NCBI GenBank assembly: GCA_016706365.1
Contig: JADJJU010000025.1
Location: 124,001-188,000, forward strand
Reading direction: 5' to 3'
Origin: Saprospiraceae bacterium
GTDB lineage: Bacteria; Bacteroidota; Bacteroidia; Chitinophagales; Saprospiraceae
DNA: 64,000 nucleotides
Shown: positions 9,481-17,668 of the stretch, piece after piece
Numbering within the stretch: position 1 is the stretch's first letter
Layout of the letters: every line of letters begins with the position of its first letter
Made by a program: the position numbers and the translations under genes
Notes under the pieces: model-generated
Told to the model about the DNA's origin: nothing
What the model saw: the letters and a program-made list of their open reading frames with translations, nothing else
Database searches by the model: none

Positions 9481-9852
9481 ACATTAAGCTTAATATACGC
9501 CCTATTTGAAAATTAATCCATGCACATGGAATTTTGCAACCTGGAATCGATTACTACATCAAATTTTTAATCCCACGCGACATACTGCTCACACTGACTA
9601 TAATTCAAAAATAATCAGATAGTTGCGGGAGTGGAGAATAAATACAGAGAATTTACTATTCTTTTATTTCAGATTTTTACAAACCGAATAGCATTTTAAA
9701 CTTCTAATTCAATGTACATAAATCTTACCATTCAATGCTTGATGGCTGCTTTAATGTGAAATGCATGGAAATCTCCTGAAACATTGGATCGAAGCTAAAA
9801 CCGTAAGAATCGAGTATAAAATAAATGGGTGAAATTACTAGGGTTAGTTTTT
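9481..9852. other. Gap between amidase and MlaD-like genes
   Basis: No recognisable gene. On the minus strand an open stretch of about 43 codons (about 9850 to 9720) directly follows the amidase, without an early ATG and without similarity that I recognise. The rest is AT-rich and lacks hairpins. Confidence 0.3.
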
Positions 9853-11055
9853 TTACTTTGACACCCGACCCATGGCTTCCTGAACACTTATTTTCTGCAA
9901 ATTTTCATATGCTACAATGAATGCATCTTTAAATCCCTTTGCTTTGAGGGCTTCTTTGACCCTGACGGCATCTTCATATTTGCGCAAGTCTCCTATCTGA
10001 TATTTGTAATTGCCACCTTCACTTCTTATTTTGACAGTACCCAGGGATGCTAGTTTCTTAGCCTGAGGATCGCTTTTATCAGAAGATGCCATGAATTGAA
10101 CACCAAACTCCAACAATCCACCGGGAGTATCAGATGTCACTTCTTCCTTCATCGAAACTAAAAGTGGTTCCGCAGGTGCTTTTTGTCTGACCTCAATAGA
10201 ACTCTTGTAATCCTTGAAAGCCGCAAAAATAGACTTAGACATCACGTCCTGTCCTTTTGCGGAATTCAAATATTTTTCCTCTTCCACATTACTCAAAAAG
10301 CCTGCTTCCACCAGAATAGCAGGCATGGTAGCATGCTTCAGTACCAATAAACCTCCCTGCTTTACACCTCTGCTTTTGCGCTTTTGGCTTACAAACTGCT
10401 TTTCAATTTTTTCTGCTATATAAATACTCTGGCTAAGGAATGCATTCTGAAAAAGAGACAAAAGAATATGTCCTTCTGGCGAGTCGGGATCATATCCATC
10501 ATAATTTTTTTCATAATCTGCTTCATACTTGATAGAAGCGTTTTCTCTTTTTGCCACATCGAGATTGCTTTTTGCCTTGTCAATTCCCAGAACAAATGTC
10601 TCAGTTCCATATGCAGTAGGGCCCCCGGGAGCAGAATTCATATGGATAGAAATAAAAAGATCTGCATGATTCTTATTGGCAATGGCAGCCCGCTCATGAA
10701 GTGGAATGAAAACATCCGTATTGCGGGTATAGATTACCTGAACATCAGGATAAGCGCTTTCGATGAGTTTGCCCAATTTCAATGTTATAGCAAGGGCAAT
10801 ATCCTTCTCTTTTGAGATTTTGCCGATACATCCGGGATCATGTCCTCCATGACCGGCATCAAGAACAACCTTTCGAATCAGGTATTCCCCTGCCCCGTTA
10901 TTTTTTATGCCTTTTATATCTGCATGCACACTCTTTTCGTTGTACCTGCGATTTAATGTAGTATCCACAGGAACAATGGCAGCAGAAGCAAAATGAATGC
11001 CTGCGACAATGAAGATAAATACTGAGACAATATGCGTCATCACGGCTGATCTCAT
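9853..11055 (-). CDS. N-acetylmuramoyl-L-alanine amidase (Amidase_3)
   Basis: The enzyme cleaves the amide bond between N-acetylmuramic acid and L-alanine in peptidoglycan, in the periplasm. A signal peptide covers residues 1-26. The Amidase_3 domain (62-275) shows the zinc ligands His69 (VVLDAGHGG), Glu83 and His138 (ISIHMNS) and the catalytic Glu250 (ILVEAGFLS). The insert around residues 165-200 (KYEADYEKNYDGYDP) is typical of Bacteroidota enzymes. The C-terminus (about 340-390, KYQIGDLRKYEDAVRVKEAL) resembles a SPOR domain, which would direct it to denuded septal glycan. It is divergent from lptD and upstream of the MlaD-like gene. Confidence 0.9.
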   Translation of the reverse strand: MRSAVMTHIVSVFIFIVAGIHFASAAIVPVDTTLNRRYNEKSVHADIKGIKNNGAGEYLIRKVVLDAGHGGHDPGCIGKISKEKDIALAITLKLGKLIESAYPDVQVIYTRNTDVFIPLHERAAIANKNHADLFISIHMNSAPGGPTAYGTETFVLGIDKAKSNLDVAKRENASIKYEADYEKNYDGYDPDSPEGHILLSLFQNAFLSQSIYIAEKIEKQFVSQKRKSRGVKQGGLLVLKHATMPAILVEAGFLSNVEEEKYLNSAKGQDVMSKSIFAAFKDYKSSIEVRQKAPAEPLLVSMKEEVTSDTPGGLLEFGVQFMASSDKSDPQAKKLASLGTVKIRSEGGNYKYQIGDLRKYEDAVRVKEALKAKGFKDAFIVAYENLQKISVQEAMGRVSK

Positions 11056-11087
11056 AGTTGGGTTCTTTCAGGTTCGTTAATAACTGT

Positions 11088-11095
11088 TAAATTTG
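11088..11095 (+). promoter_or_regulatory. -7 box (TAnnTTTG) of lptD
   Basis: TAAATTTG matches the -7 consensus. It predicts a transcript start at about 11102, which rules out translation from the upstream end of the open frame (11100) and supports the start at 11181. Confidence 0.45.
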
Positions 11096-11180
11096 CGGCT
11101 TGGTATTATTAATTGGCCTTAATTTATACCATCTTGCAATTTATCAACAAATTAAAAACAAAGATAATATAAAACTGTAC

Positions 11181-13856
11181 TTGAAGTCAATCTTTTACAT
11201 AGTATTTTTTTCTTCAATATGTATAAATGTCCATTTCGGACAGATAATACCCATTGTACAGTCACCTGACAGTACTGCCATCGATACTATACCGAACGCC
11301 ATCGACAGCACAATTTTACAGCCTGAGGCTCCCCCATTTGACACCATCACTATCAGATTTTCAAAAGACTCCATTGATTCCGAGGTATTATATTTTGCCA
11401 GGGATTCAAGTGATTTGAGGGTACAATCCAAAAAATTATATTTATATGGAGAGGCGAGAGTGAAGTATAAGGAACTGGAACTAACTGCCGACTATATAGA
11501 AATCGACATTGAAAAAAACCTCGCAATCGCTAAAAGTATTCACGATGATCCCGCTCACAGAGGATTTGTCACATTTAAGGGAGAGGGTGAAGAAGTCCAG
11601 GCAGACGCTATAGAATATAATTTTAAAACAAAAAAAGGATTATCTGTCCTGACCAGATCCAAATTTACTGACTTGTACGCTACCAGTACAAAATCCAAAT
11701 TTGTCAGTCGGGAAGACGACGATGATGTCATTTACGGAACAGATGCTATTTTCAGCACTTGCGACGCCCCTGAACCTCACTTCGGTATCAGAACAAAAAA
11801 GCAAAAAATCGTACCTGATAAAGTAGTGGTCATAGGTCCTTCCAATCTGGAAATCATGAATGTGCCAACGCCTTTGGTGATGCCTTTTGGTTTTTTTCCA
11901 TTGAAACAGGGAGCCAGAAAAGGGATTATTTTCCCAAGCGATTATGATTTTTCACCCGCTCTCGGCTTTGGTTTAAGAGGTATCGGATATTATTTTCCAA
12001 TAAATGATAGAATGGATCTCACGCTGACCGGTGATTTATATCTGCGGGGAAGTTTCAATGTTTATGCAAGTTCAAGATATCTGAAGAGATACAAATACAA
12101 TGGAAATTTGACACTTACTTACAGCAGGCAGTTGCTGGAAGAACAAGAAACCGGTTTATATGCGCCAAATATTTCCGGAGGAATCCGCTGGCAACATTCT
12201 CAGGATGCAAAATCCAATCCCAATCAAACTTTGAGTGCAAGTGTAAATATCCAGACTAATAAAAACCAATCCACTATCTATAATGATGCCGCCAGTGTAC
12301 TTACCAATACACTGAATTCAAATGTCTCCTACTCCAGGAGGTTTCCCGGTCGCCCTTACAGTTTGGCCGCATCATTCGGGCATAGCCAAAACACGCAAAC
12401 CAGAAGGATGGATATCACTTTTCCGGTAGTAGATTTTCAGGTGCAAAGACTTTATCCCTTCAAAAGAAAATCTGCAAGTAGCCCGAAACCAAGATGGTAT
12501 GAAGAAATTTCTTTCCAATATTCAAGTAAACTATCCAATAGATTCACAACCACTGATACCACACTGTTTACGAAAATGACACTGGACAGTGCACAATTTG
12601 GTATCCAGCACAGAACGAATGTGAATACAACCTTCAAATTATTAAAATATCTGACATTCATCCCCGGAGTCGATTATACTGAAACCTGGCAGTTTAAAAC
12701 CATTGATAAAGTATTTGATCCAACATTTATAATTACACCCAGGGATACTATGGTAGTTGATAGTCAAATTTTTGTCAGGTATGATACGATCCCGGGCAGA
12801 ATTGTCACAAGCCAGATCCCGGGATTCAGGGCATGGAGGACTGTGACAGTGAGTGGGTCAGTAAATACACAAATTTTTGGAACCGTCAACTTTAAAAAAG
12901 GTATAGTTAAAGGGCTGAGGCACGTAATGAAGCCATCTGTTTCATTCATCTACTCTCCAAATTATCAAAATCCCAATCTGGACTATTATCGTCGTATTCA
13001 GAGAGATATTAATGCCATTGATTCTGTTTTCTTTTCAGTTTTTGAAGGCGGAATATTTGGTACTCCCCCACAATCAGGCAAGCAGCTTGGATTCAATTAT
13101 AGTTTGAATAATATTTTTGAAGCCAAATATCGGCTGAGGAGTGATACCGCAGACAGGAAATTCAGGCTTTTTGACAATATCAATCTTTCCGGAAATTATA
13201 ATGCTGCAGCCGATTCATTAAAATTTAGCCAGGTGAATATCTCAGGAGTCCATCGAATGTTTAAAGGTATGACTACGCTTCAGGCTAATTTAGCGCTCGA
13301 CCCGTACATGAGGGATGATATGAACAGGCGTATAAATGTTTTTGCCTGGAATGCGGAGAGAAAATTGTTAAAACTAGTCAACTTCAATGCCACTCTAAGC
13401 ACAGCATTAGCACTTCGAACAGTGAGAGAATGGCTGGAAGGAAAAGATGAAGCCGGGTCCAGTCAACAACCTTCAAATCCGGAATTAGGTCCTCAAAGCC
13501 TCTGGGACGTCTTTGACAATTTCACCATCAGTCACACCCTTATGGTGGGCGTAGCAAAAATCGGCGACCGTGATACTTTCATGATTGGAACCAATAATAT
13601 CCAATTCAATGGAAATCTTCCAATCACCAAAAACTGGCGTATTACGTTGGGAAGTATCGGATATGATTTCAATAGAAAACAGCTCACTTATCCGGATGTA
13701 GGATTCTTTCGGGAACTACATTGCTGGGAAATGGGAATGACCTGGCAGCCATTAAGAGGTACTTACAATTTTTATATCCGGGTCAAACCTTCTTCCATGG
13801 ACTTCCTGAAAGTTCCTTATCGCAGAAATAACATAGATGGGCCACAAAGGCTTTAG
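11181..13856 (+). CDS. lptD: LPS-assembly outer membrane protein LptD (Bacteroidota type)
   Basis: The frame is open from 11100, but the TTG at 11181 gives an ordinary signal peptide (KSIFYIVFFSSICINVHFGQ), so I start there (891 residues). The N-terminal part (about 90-240) holds the OstA/LptA-like jellyroll (VQSKKLYLYGEARVKYKELEL, ADYIEIDI, IEYNFKTKKG). It is followed by the conserved P-FGFFPLKQGARKGII segment and a C-terminal beta-barrel of about 600 residues. LptD forms the outer membrane translocon that inserts lipopolysaccharide. The length fits Bacteroidota homologues. It is divergent from the amidase, a usual pairing in this phylum. Confidence 0.85.
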   Translation: MKSIFYIVFFSSICINVHFGQIIPIVQSPDSTAIDTIPNAIDSTILQPEAPPFDTITIRFSKDSIDSEVLYFARDSSDLRVQSKKLYLYGEARVKYKELELTADYIEIDIEKNLAIAKSIHDDPAHRGFVTFKGEGEEVQADAIEYNFKTKKGLSVLTRSKFTDLYATSTKSKFVSREDDDDVIYGTDAIFSTCDAPEPHFGIRTKKQKIVPDKVVVIGPSNLEIMNVPTPLVMPFGFFPLKQGARKGIIFPSDYDFSPALGFGLRGIGYYFPINDRMDLTLTGDLYLRGSFNVYASSRYLKRYKYNGNLTLTYSRQLLEEQETGLYAPNISGGIRWQHSQDAKSNPNQTLSASVNIQTNKNQSTIYNDAASVLTNTLNSNVSYSRRFPGRPYSLAASFGHSQNTQTRRMDITFPVVDFQVQRLYPFKRKSASSPKPRWYEEISFQYSSKLSNRFTTTDTTLFTKMTLDSAQFGIQHRTNVNTTFKLLKYLTFIPGVDYTETWQFKTIDKVFDPTFIITPRDTMVVDSQIFVRYDTIPGRIVTSQIPGFRAWRTVTVSGSVNTQIFGTVNFKKGIVKGLRHVMKPSVSFIYSPNYQNPNLDYYRRIQRDINAIDSVFFSVFEGGIFGTPPQSGKQLGFNYSLNNIFEAKYRLRSDTADRKFRLFDNINLSGNYNAAADSLKFSQVNISGVHRMFKGMTTLQANLALDPYMRDDMNRRINVFAWNAERKLLKLVNFNATLSTALALRTVREWLEGKDEAGSSQQPSNPELGPQSLWDVFDNFTISHTLMVGVAKIGDRDTFMIGTNNIQFNGNLPITKNWRITLGSIGYDFNRKQLTYPDVGFFRELHCWEMGMTWQPLRGTYNFYIRVKPSSMDFLKVPYRRNNIDGPQRL

Positions 13857-13859
13857 ATA

Positions 13860-14486
13860 TTAAAACTGGCTGATCAATTGATACAATCCGGTGATTATCA
13901 ACACCCCAACACAAGCATAAATTACCTTACTTCCCCTGAAATAATGATTATTAATCTTTCCCCTGCGATTGACAATGTAAATAATCAACAGTAAAAAGCT
14001 AAAAAATCCCACACCTGCACCCGTGCTGAATGCTATGACCCTGTGTAACCACTCCTCAGGACGAAATCCAAACTGAAAATAAGACAGGAGAATTCCACAG
14101 TAAAACAGATAGATCTGAGGATTAAGCAAACCCTGTTGAAGTCCTGTGATAAAAGGCACACCTTTTCTTATACTTGCTTTACGACCTTTCAGGAATTTCC
14201 TGTTGGCTGAGATCAGCAAGTAAACTCCAAATCCAACCATAAAAAGTGGGCCTATGATAGCCATAGGCTCCCAGTCCGTAACTATTGGATAAAGCATTTC
14301 TGCAGTGAAAACCGCCAATCCCGCAAAAATTAATTCCGCCAGGCTTCCCCCCGTTGCCACTGCCAGAGCAGCAGATCTGTTTTGCAATGCGGCCCGCATT
14401 ACATTGACTGATACAGGCCCTGATTGGAAGGACGTAGAAAAAGTAATCAGAGCAGTCAAAATGAAAATCGTAATGGCTGCTACCAT
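13860..14486 (-). CDS. LysE/RhtB-family amino acid exporter
   Basis: The 208-residue protein has six hydrophobic segments and the family signature near the N-terminus, FSTSFQSGPVSVNVMRAALQ (residues 16-35), where other members have PGP. A second landmark is GLQQGLLNPQIYLFY (about 113-127). LysE-type carriers export amino acids or small metabolites across the inner membrane. The substrate cannot be told from sequence. It converges with lptD, with 3 nt between the stop codons. Confidence 0.75.
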   Translation of the reverse strand: MVAAITIFILTALITFSTSFQSGPVSVNVMRAALQNRSAALAVATGGSLAELIFAGLAVFTAEMLYPIVTDWEPMAIIGPLFMVGFGVYLLISANRKFLKGRKASIRKGVPFITGLQQGLLNPQIYLFYCGILLSYFQFGFRPEEWLHRVIAFSTGAGVGFFSFLLLIIYIVNRRGKINNHYFRGSKVIYACVGVLIITGLYQLISQF

Positions 14487-14675
14487 CGGATTGATTTAAG
14501 AAATTAGTAAAGGAAACCCTATGTTACCCCTTTTTTTTCAAAAGATCAAGTTTTAACCGCAAATACTCTCCAAAACATTGTGATTTCTATAACACATTCT
14601 TAAGGAAACTTAATGCCCGGATCTCAGTCTGTCTCCTATACGAATCATTCAATCACAATTTTAAATTTTCTTATT

Positions 14676-15362
14676 ATGAAACGCTCAATCATCACCCCGG
14701 CCATCGCGATGCTTTTTGTACTCCTTGCTATGGATCTTAGCGCACAATACAGTGTCGGCGTCAGAGCAGGACTCAACCGCGCCAATGTTTATTTTGAAGA
14801 AACAGGATTAGACCCTACAACAAGATACAGAAACATGTTCTCCGCCGCTGTTTTCGCTGAAATTCCAATCGAAAATGGCTTCTACTTCCAACCAGAAATT
14901 GCTTATACCCAGAAGGGATTTTTATTCAGGGAAGGATATGACTTTGATGTGCTTTCTTTTCCCGTGACAGCAGGGATTAGTGCCCGCACTCAAATAGATT
15001 ATATTGAGGCCCCAATGCTTTTAAAATACAAAGCTGATCTCGGTGCTGTCAAACTATATGCAATGGCAGGACCTTATGCAGGTTACGCTTCTCAAGGAGA
15101 AGTTAGACTAAGCACCAATTTCATTGTAGAGATTCCGGTCTATACTTATGATATTCCTCTTAGCAGCAATACATACCAACGTTGGGAATTTGGTGCCGCA
15201 GCCGGTGCAGGTATTGCCATACCAATAGGCCCTGTAGAAATTTTCACAGAAGGAAGATACCAAACTGCTTTCACCAATTTCTTCAAAGACCCAATTGTAG
15301 AAGGTCGAATGAAAAATCACGGTTTCCAGTGGAACTTCGGTGTCACAGTCCCTCTGAACTAA
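14676..15362 (+). CDS. PorT-like outer membrane beta-barrel protein
   Basis: Met22 of the longest frame (14676) is chosen because it opens a standard signal peptide, MKRSIITPAIAMLFVLLA..LSAQ. The mature part begins YSVGVRAGLNRANVYFEETG and shows the eight-strand pattern of the PorT/outer-membrane-protein-beta-barrel family: PEIAYTQKGF, YIEAPMLLKYKADLG, VKLYAMAGPYAGY, EFGAAAGAGIAIPIGPVEIF and a final FNFGVTVPL-like strand. The function of these small barrels is generally unknown. A strong terminator follows directly. Confidence 0.75.
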   Translation: MKRSIITPAIAMLFVLLAMDLSAQYSVGVRAGLNRANVYFEETGLDPTTRYRNMFSAAVFAEIPIENGFYFQPEIAYTQKGFLFREGYDFDVLSFPVTAGISARTQIDYIEAPMLLKYKADLGAVKLYAMAGPYAGYASQGEVRLSTNFIVEIPVYTYDIPLSSNTYQRWEFGAAAGAGIAIPIGPVEIFTEGRYQTAFTNFFKDPIVEGRMKNHGFQWNFGVTVPLN

Positions 15363-15381
15363 TTCAGAAAAAATATCTTTG

Positions 15382-15419
15382 AAATGCCTCTTCTTGCCCC
15401 GGAAGAGGCATTTTCTTTT
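15382..15419 (+). terminator. Rho-independent terminator
   Basis: AAATGCCTCTTC (15382-15393) pairs with GAAGAGGCATTT (15402-15413), followed by TTTTCTTTT. It ends the outer membrane barrel gene. Confidence 0.85.
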
Positions 15420-15448
15420 CGTATTCCAGAGGTTGATTGTGCATAGAC

Positions 15449-15468
15449 GGGTGCACGGTCGTGCACCC
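15449..15468. repeat. Palindromic repeat, two-nt loop (member A)
   Basis: GGGTGCACG-GT-CGTGCACCC is a perfect 9-bp palindrome, preceded by CATAGAC and followed by CTAC. The same framing is seen at 17577-17594, which suggests one dispersed repeat family. Confidence 0.6.
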
Positions 15469-15487
15469 CTACGAGCCTATTCTTGCC

Positions 15488-15674
15488 GGCTGTTTCCTAA
15501 ATTTCTAAACTCCTAATCTCCTACACTCTTCGGCTGTTTCTTGCGGCTCGTGTCTCGAAGCTCGTAGCTCGAAGCTTCTTCTCCGGCTGTTCAACATGGC
15601 TGCTCTTATATCTCATCTCTTATCTCTTATCGCTGGCTGTTTCACTCATCATTCATCATTCATAATTCATAATT
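15488..15674. repeat. Composite array: GGCTGTTTC words heading 7/8-nt micro-arrays
   Basis: GGCTGTTTC occurs at 15488-15496, 15532-15540 and 15635-15643, with GGCTGTTC at 15585-15592 and GGCTGCTC at 15598-15605. The first is followed without a gap by four perfect 8-nt units of form CTANNNTN (15497-15528). The second is followed, after TTGCGG, by five 7-nt units of form CTCGNNG or close to it (15547-15581). The fourth overlaps a run of 7-nt units of form TCTYATM (15604-15631). The last is followed without a gap by four 7-nt units of form AYTCATM (15644-15671). Each micro-array has a different unit sequence. No gene lies here. Confidence 0.7.
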
Positions 15675-15677
15675 TCT

Positions 15678-16148
15678 TCAATACGCCACCCTGTCCTCCT
15701 TCTCATCCCATGTCTTAAAAGCTTCCAACGCCTTTTCCCTCAGCATTTCATATGCAGGAATGGACCTGTCTGCAGGATTCAGATCAATTTCTTTGTATAT
15801 AAAATCATCATCGAATCCTATATCTGCGGCATCCGACCTGGTACAAGCATAGTAGAACTTCTCTGGTCTTGCCCAGTAGATAGCGCCAAGACACATCGGA
15901 CAAGGTTCGCAGGAGGTATAGATGATGCAACCGTCCAATTGAAAAGTGCCCAGATTTTTGCAGGCATCTCTGATGGCAACAACTTCAGCATGAGCCGAAG
16001 GATCATTAGTGGCCAGAACCATATTATTGCCCCGGCCTATGATTACTCCATCCTTAACTACTACTGCTCCGAATGGCCCCCCTTCATTATTTTGCATTCC
16101 CTTTAGAGCCAAATCGATCGCTTCCTGCATGAATTTTTCATCTTCCAT
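15678..16148 (-). CDS. guaD: Guanine deaminase-like CDA-fold nucleoside/base deaminase
   Basis: The 156-residue protein has the cytidine-deaminase fold: His53 and Glu55 (SAHAEVVAIRDA), with Cys83 and Cys86 (TSCEPCPMCLGAIYWA) as the zinc site and Glu55 as proton shuttle. The segment GFDDDFIYKEIDLNPADRSIP and the C-terminal KEDRVAY closely follow Bacillus subtilis guanine deaminase, including the numbering of the zinc residues. It would convert guanine to xanthine in the cytosol for purine salvage or nitrogen use. A TadA tRNA deaminase is less likely because the C-terminus fits guanine deaminase. It is divergent from the DUF819 permease gene. Confidence 0.8.
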   Translation of the reverse strand: MEDEKFMQEAIDLALKGMQNNEGGPFGAVVVKDGVIIGRGNNMVLATNDPSAHAEVVAIRDACKNLGTFQLDGCIIYTSCEPCPMCLGAIYWARPEKFYYACTRSDAADIGFDDDFIYKEIDLNPADRSIPAYEMLREKALEAFKTWDEKEDRVAY

Positions 16149-16229
16149 TTCAATATAATTTTAATTTTAGTGCGCTTCAGCAGGCTCCAAACCCTACCTT
16201 AGCCCGATATAAATACAAAGTAATAAAAA

Positions 16230-17477
16230 ATGGAACCATATATCACCAATGATGCAGTTGTGTTCGGAATCTTAATAGTTGTTTTAGCCCTGATATTTGT
16301 ATCATCTTCGAGTAAACATCCATTTTTTGTTAAGCTGTACACATTTGTTCCCCCACTATTACTGTGTTACTTCATTCCTGCATTGCTACAGTATCCGCTT
16401 GGATTAATTAATGGTGAAGTTTCAGGGTTATATTCAATGGCATCCAAATACTTGCTTCCTGCAAGTTTAATCCTCCTTTGTGTAGGCATTGACTTCAAAG
16501 GTATGTGGAATTTGGGACCCAAGGCGCTGATTATATTCTTAACCGGAACAGTCAGTGTGATTGTAGGTGGCCCGTTTGCTTTATTTTTTGTTTTGAAATT
16601 TGCTCCCGGGATATTACCGGTTGAACCAGAAGAATTATGGAGAGGATTATCCACTATTGCTGGAAGCTGGATAGGCGGCGGCGCTAATCAGGCTGCTATG
16701 AAAGAGATTTTCGCGGTTTCTGACACATTATTTGCATCCATGGTAGTTGTCGATGTTATTGTGGCTAATATTTGGATGGGGATCTTACTATATGGTGCAA
16801 GCATTACTACCAAAATTGATAAGTGGCTCAAAGCCGACAACTCTGCCATCGCTGAGCTCAAAACCAAAATGGAAAATTATCAAAGCTCCATTGCCAAAAA
16901 CCCAACTACCACCGACATTTTTATCTTGATGGGAGTAGCATTTGGATGCGTAGCTTTAGCGCATTTCATGACTGACAATATCACGCCATGGATGAAAAAT
17001 CATAGCGAATGGCTAGACTCCGTCCGATTAAATACCCTTTATTCAGATTTTTTTTGGTTGATTGTCCTGGTCACAACATTCGGGCTTTTACTTTCTATAA
17101 CCAAGGCCCGTAAACTTGAAGGACTGGGAGCCTCTAAATGGGGTAGTGTTTTTATTTATATTCTGTTCTCAACTATTGGAATGAAGATGAATCTTAAAGA
17201 AATATTCAGTAATCTAAGTTTATTTTCAGTAGGAATCGTATGGATGTTGGTGCATATAATTCTGATTATGGTTGTAGCACGAATTATTAAAGCCCCATTT
17301 TTTTATGTTGCCGTAGGAAGTCAGGCAAATATAGGGGGAGCTGCTTCTGCCCCTATTGTTGCTTCAGCTTTTTCTCCGGCATTAGCTCCCGTTGGAGTTC
17401 TTTTGGCTGTTTTAGGTTATGCCCTCGGAACTTATGGAGGCATCATTTGTGCATTGCTGATGCAGGCAGTTATCTGA
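16230..17477 (+). CDS. DUF819 family membrane protein (YjcL-like permease)
   Basis: The 415-residue protein is almost entirely membrane segments (about ten). It carries the family hallmarks GSWIGGGANQAAMKEIF (about 148-164) in the first half and GSQANIGGAASAPIVASAF (about 370-388) in the second. The paired glycine-rich motifs suggest an inverted-repeat transporter fold. The substrate is unknown. The gene is divergent from the guanine deaminase, and a metabolite link to purines is possible but only positional. Confidence 0.8.
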   Translation: MEPYITNDAVVFGILIVVLALIFVSSSSKHPFFVKLYTFVPPLLLCYFIPALLQYPLGLINGEVSGLYSMASKYLLPASLILLCVGIDFKGMWNLGPKALIIFLTGTVSVIVGGPFALFFVLKFAPGILPVEPEELWRGLSTIAGSWIGGGANQAAMKEIFAVSDTLFASMVVVDVIVANIWMGILLYGASITTKIDKWLKADNSAIAELKTKMENYQSSIAKNPTTTDIFILMGVAFGCVALAHFMTDNITPWMKNHSEWLDSVRLNTLYSDFFWLIVLVTTFGLLLSITKARKLEGLGASKWGSVFIYILFSTIGMKMNLKEIFSNLSLFSVGIVWMLVHIILIMVVARIIKAPFFYVAVGSQANIGGAASAPIVASAFSPALAPVGVLLAVLGYALGTYGGIICALLMQAVI

Positions 17478-17494
17478 TTTATTTTAGGGCCTCC

Positions 17495-17550
17495 CCCCGA
17501 GGTATTCTGAAATTGCAATTCAATAAAATGCAATTTCAGAATACTCGGGG
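17495..17550. repeat. Long near-perfect inverted repeat
   Basis: The left arm 17495-17520 and the right arm 17527-17550 are complementary over about 24 pairs with a single bulge; the outer ends are CCCCGAG and CTCGGGG. The loop is 6 nt. No T-run follows, so it is not a typical terminator. Confidence 0.65.
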
Positions 17551-17576
17551 TCGCGCTATCCGCTTTACTTCATAGA

Positions 17577-17594
17577 GACGCATAGTTATGCGTC
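17577..17594. repeat. Palindromic repeat, two-nt loop (member B)
   Basis: GACGCATA-GT-TATGCGTC is a perfect 8-bp palindrome, preceded by CATAGA and followed by ACTAC. It shares the GT centre and the framing with the palindrome at 15449-15468. Confidence 0.6.
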
Positions 17595-17668
17595 ACTACT
17601 CGTGCCCGCTCCTATCGCTGAGGCAGTGTGGGTTTAGAGAATGAGCAAAGTGTGTGGATTTTTACACT

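Noticed and set aside
9720..9850. 43-codon open stretch after the amidase
   Set aside because: It lacks an early start codon and recognisable similarity; a chance frame is as likely as a gene.
15488..15674. CRISPR-like array in the deaminase spacer
   Set aside because: The conserved word is 8-9 nt and spacers are tandem 7/8-mers, unlike acquired spacers.
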